A DNA stretch of 15,580 nt from an uncultured Methanobrevibacter sp. (lineage in GTDB: Archaea > Methanobacteriota > Methanobacteria > Methanobacteriales > Methanobacteriaceae). The notes below the pieces were generated by a model. That model did not search any database and had not been told where the DNA came from. It saw only the letters and a program-made list of their open reading frames with translations. The DNA lies in assembly GCA_902795935.1 (NCBI GenBank), contig CADBMS010000045.1:1-15580 (forward strand). The letters are read 5' to 3'. The position numbers and the translations under genes were made by a program. Shown piece by piece: positions 14,651 to 15,580 of the stretch. Every line of letters begins with the position of its first letter. Within the stretch, counting starts at the first letter, position 1.

Positions 14651-15328
14651 ATGAAATTTATTGTAGTTGATGGATTAGATGGCTGTGGTAAAGACACACA
14701 ATCATTACTAATTAAAGACAAGTATGAGGCTATTGGTGAAAATGTTATTTTAAGAACACACCCATCAACTGATAATAGATGGGGTTTATCTTTAAAAGAA
14801 TGTTTACTTAAAACTGGAAAAATTAATCATGCCAAAGCAGCAATATATTACATTCTAGATGTTCTAAGATCACTACGATTATATTATAATGAAAATACAG
14901 ATACTCTGATTTTTGTAAGGTACTCGCTAGGAGTAGCATACATTCCATACCCCTTAGGAAAATACATATATAAATTAATTTGCTTATTTTTACCTAAAAC
15001 AGAATATATGTTTTTTATAGATGTTCAACCTGAAGAATTAATGAACAGATTAATAGATCGAGGCGAAAAATTAGAAAGGTTTGAAAACATAGAAGATCTT
15101 AAAAAAACACAAGACAAAGCTAAAAAAATAACTAATGACTGGAATATTATTAATGGACACCAAAGTGTAGAATCAATCAACTATGATGTTAATCAGATAT
15201 TAACAGATTTAGATTCTAAAACCTACAATTTGAAAGGTAATTATGGTATTTTAAATGAATTTATTTATACATTTTTTAGTGAATGTTATAGAATATATGA
15301 CTATATTAACTCATTTTTCAAAAATTAA
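14651..15328 (+). CDS. Thymidylate kinase-like P-loop kinase
   Basis: 225 residues. The N-terminus has a Walker A motif GLDGCGKDT at 8-16, within DGLDGCGKDTQ, as in dTMP kinases. RTHPSTDN at 35-42 fits the position of the substrate-binding Arg, and the LID-like segment DRGEKLERFEN (136-146) has its arginines. The usual DRY motif at the end of strand 3 reads VRYSLGVAY (89-97), so the acidic residue is missing while Arg, Tyr, Ser and Ala-Tyr persist. The C-terminus has extra aromatic-rich residues. The enzyme may phosphorylate dTMP or be a diverged nucleotide kinase; the change could be lineage-typical. The longest frame starts at a GTG at 14639, but GGTG (14638-14641) is a Shine-Dalgarno nine bases before ATG 14651, which I use. 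Confidence 0.82.
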   Translation: MKFIVVDGLDGCGKDTQSLLIKDKYEAIGENVILRTHPSTDNRWGLSLKECLLKTGKINHAKAAIYYILDVLRSLRLYYNENTDTLIFVRYSLGVAYIPYPLGKYIYKLICLFLPKTEYMFFIDVQPEELMNRLIDRGEKLERFENIEDLKKTQDKAKKITNDWNIINGHQSVESINYDVNQILTDLDSKTYNLKGNYGILNEFIYTFFSECYRIYDYINSFFKN

Positions 15329-15456
15329 TATTTTAGTGAAACTTGATTCTAAACTGGATGATTTACAAAAGTTTTTTTAATATTATTAGTTTTTTTTTGG
15401 ATTATATTGACTTTGTTAAAAGGTAAATTTCAAGTTTTAAAAAATAGTTTAGGAGT
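15329..15456 (+). terminator. T-tracts after the kinase gene
   Basis: Runs of seven T at 15372-15378 and nine T at 15390-15398 lie 45-70 bases past the kinase stop, without a clear stem. They are a likely termination region for the kinase transcript. I see no gene from here to the window end. Confidence 0.45.
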
Positions 15457-15492
15457 CTGAATTTTTTTGTTGAAAATTCAGTCTAATTTTTT
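15457..15492 (+). terminator. Strong hairpin terminator, possibly bidirectional
   Basis: CTGAATTTT (15457-15465) pairs perfectly with AAAATTCAG (15473-15481) over a seven-base loop, followed by a six-T run at 15487-15492 and more T-rich sequence. On the other strand the hairpin is also followed by a six-T run (plus 15439-15444), so it could end a gene coming from the right as well. Confidence 0.6.
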
Positions 15493-15580
15493 GTATTTTT
15501 GTTTCTTTTATTGTTAAACAGAGTGTGTTTGTAAAAATACATTTTTATAATTTTTATTTATTAAAAAAAGGTCAGAAATA

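Noticed and set aside
1..15580. CRISPR array, insertion sequence, tRNA or known defence system
   Set aside because: I found no regularly spaced direct repeats outside coding sequence, no transposase, no tRNA-like arms such as GTTCRA in the gaps, and no defence-family motif.

Overview
The window is very AT-rich DNA from a methanogenic archaeon, most likely a host-associated member of the Methanobacteriales (Methanosphaera or Methanobrevibacter type). This rests on an FmdE-like protein with a C-terminal zinc finger, an archaeal-type SerA, L-aspartate dehydrogenase, an archaeal Thg1, PRC-barrel and JAMM proteins, GGTGAT/GGAG ribosome binding sites matching the archaeal 16S 3' end, AT-rich TATA boxes and T-tract terminators. 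The genus is an inference from composition and gene content, not a database match.

Layout, left to right. Positions 1-1535 (+) hold serA, lacking only its first residues at the window edge. A minus-strand group follows and runs right to left: nadX (2812-3576), a Thg1-family tRNA-His guanylyltransferase (2042-2782) and a JAMM-motif protease (1589-2020), with gaps of only 21-29 bases. A gene-poor AT-rich stretch leads to a small PRC-barrel protein (3943-4275, minus). After another gene-free stretch comes a plus-strand trio: an alpha/beta hydrolase, an AMP-forming acyl-CoA ligase 11 bases downstream, and a leaderless parallel beta-helix protein with five Pmp-like GGAI repeats at an exact 25-residue period (4664-7726). 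Next are lemA and a DUF2207 membrane protein with a poly-glycine tail (8034-10451), a pairing seen often in bacteria and archaea, then an IMPACT/YigZ-family protein (10499-10861).

The 720 bases between 10862 and 11581 are not empty. They contain a frameshifted, N-terminally missing remnant that looks like a TetR-type regulator C-terminal domain (10926-11262, minus), and then a promoter region with repeated ACGACA-type motifs for an fmdE-like gene (11582-12139) and a class I SAM methyltransferase (12155-12769). The right end has a two-gene unit of unknown function (12981-14549), whose membrane protein carries an internal duplication, and a thymidylate-kinase-like P-loop kinase (14651-15328) lacking the aspartate of the usual DRY motif. 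A strong hairpin terminator lies at 15457-15492.

Metabolically the window mixes serine and NAD biosynthesis, tRNA maintenance, methanogenesis-associated and nucleotide kinase functions with less usual material: the hydrolase/ligase/beta-helix trio is the part most likely to be accessory. I saw no tRNA or rRNA gene, CRISPR array, insertion sequence or complete defence system. For three genes (PRC-barrel, DUF2207, kinase) the longest possible reading frame begins at a GTG that overlaps the Shine-Dalgarno sequence, and I have used the downstream ATG.
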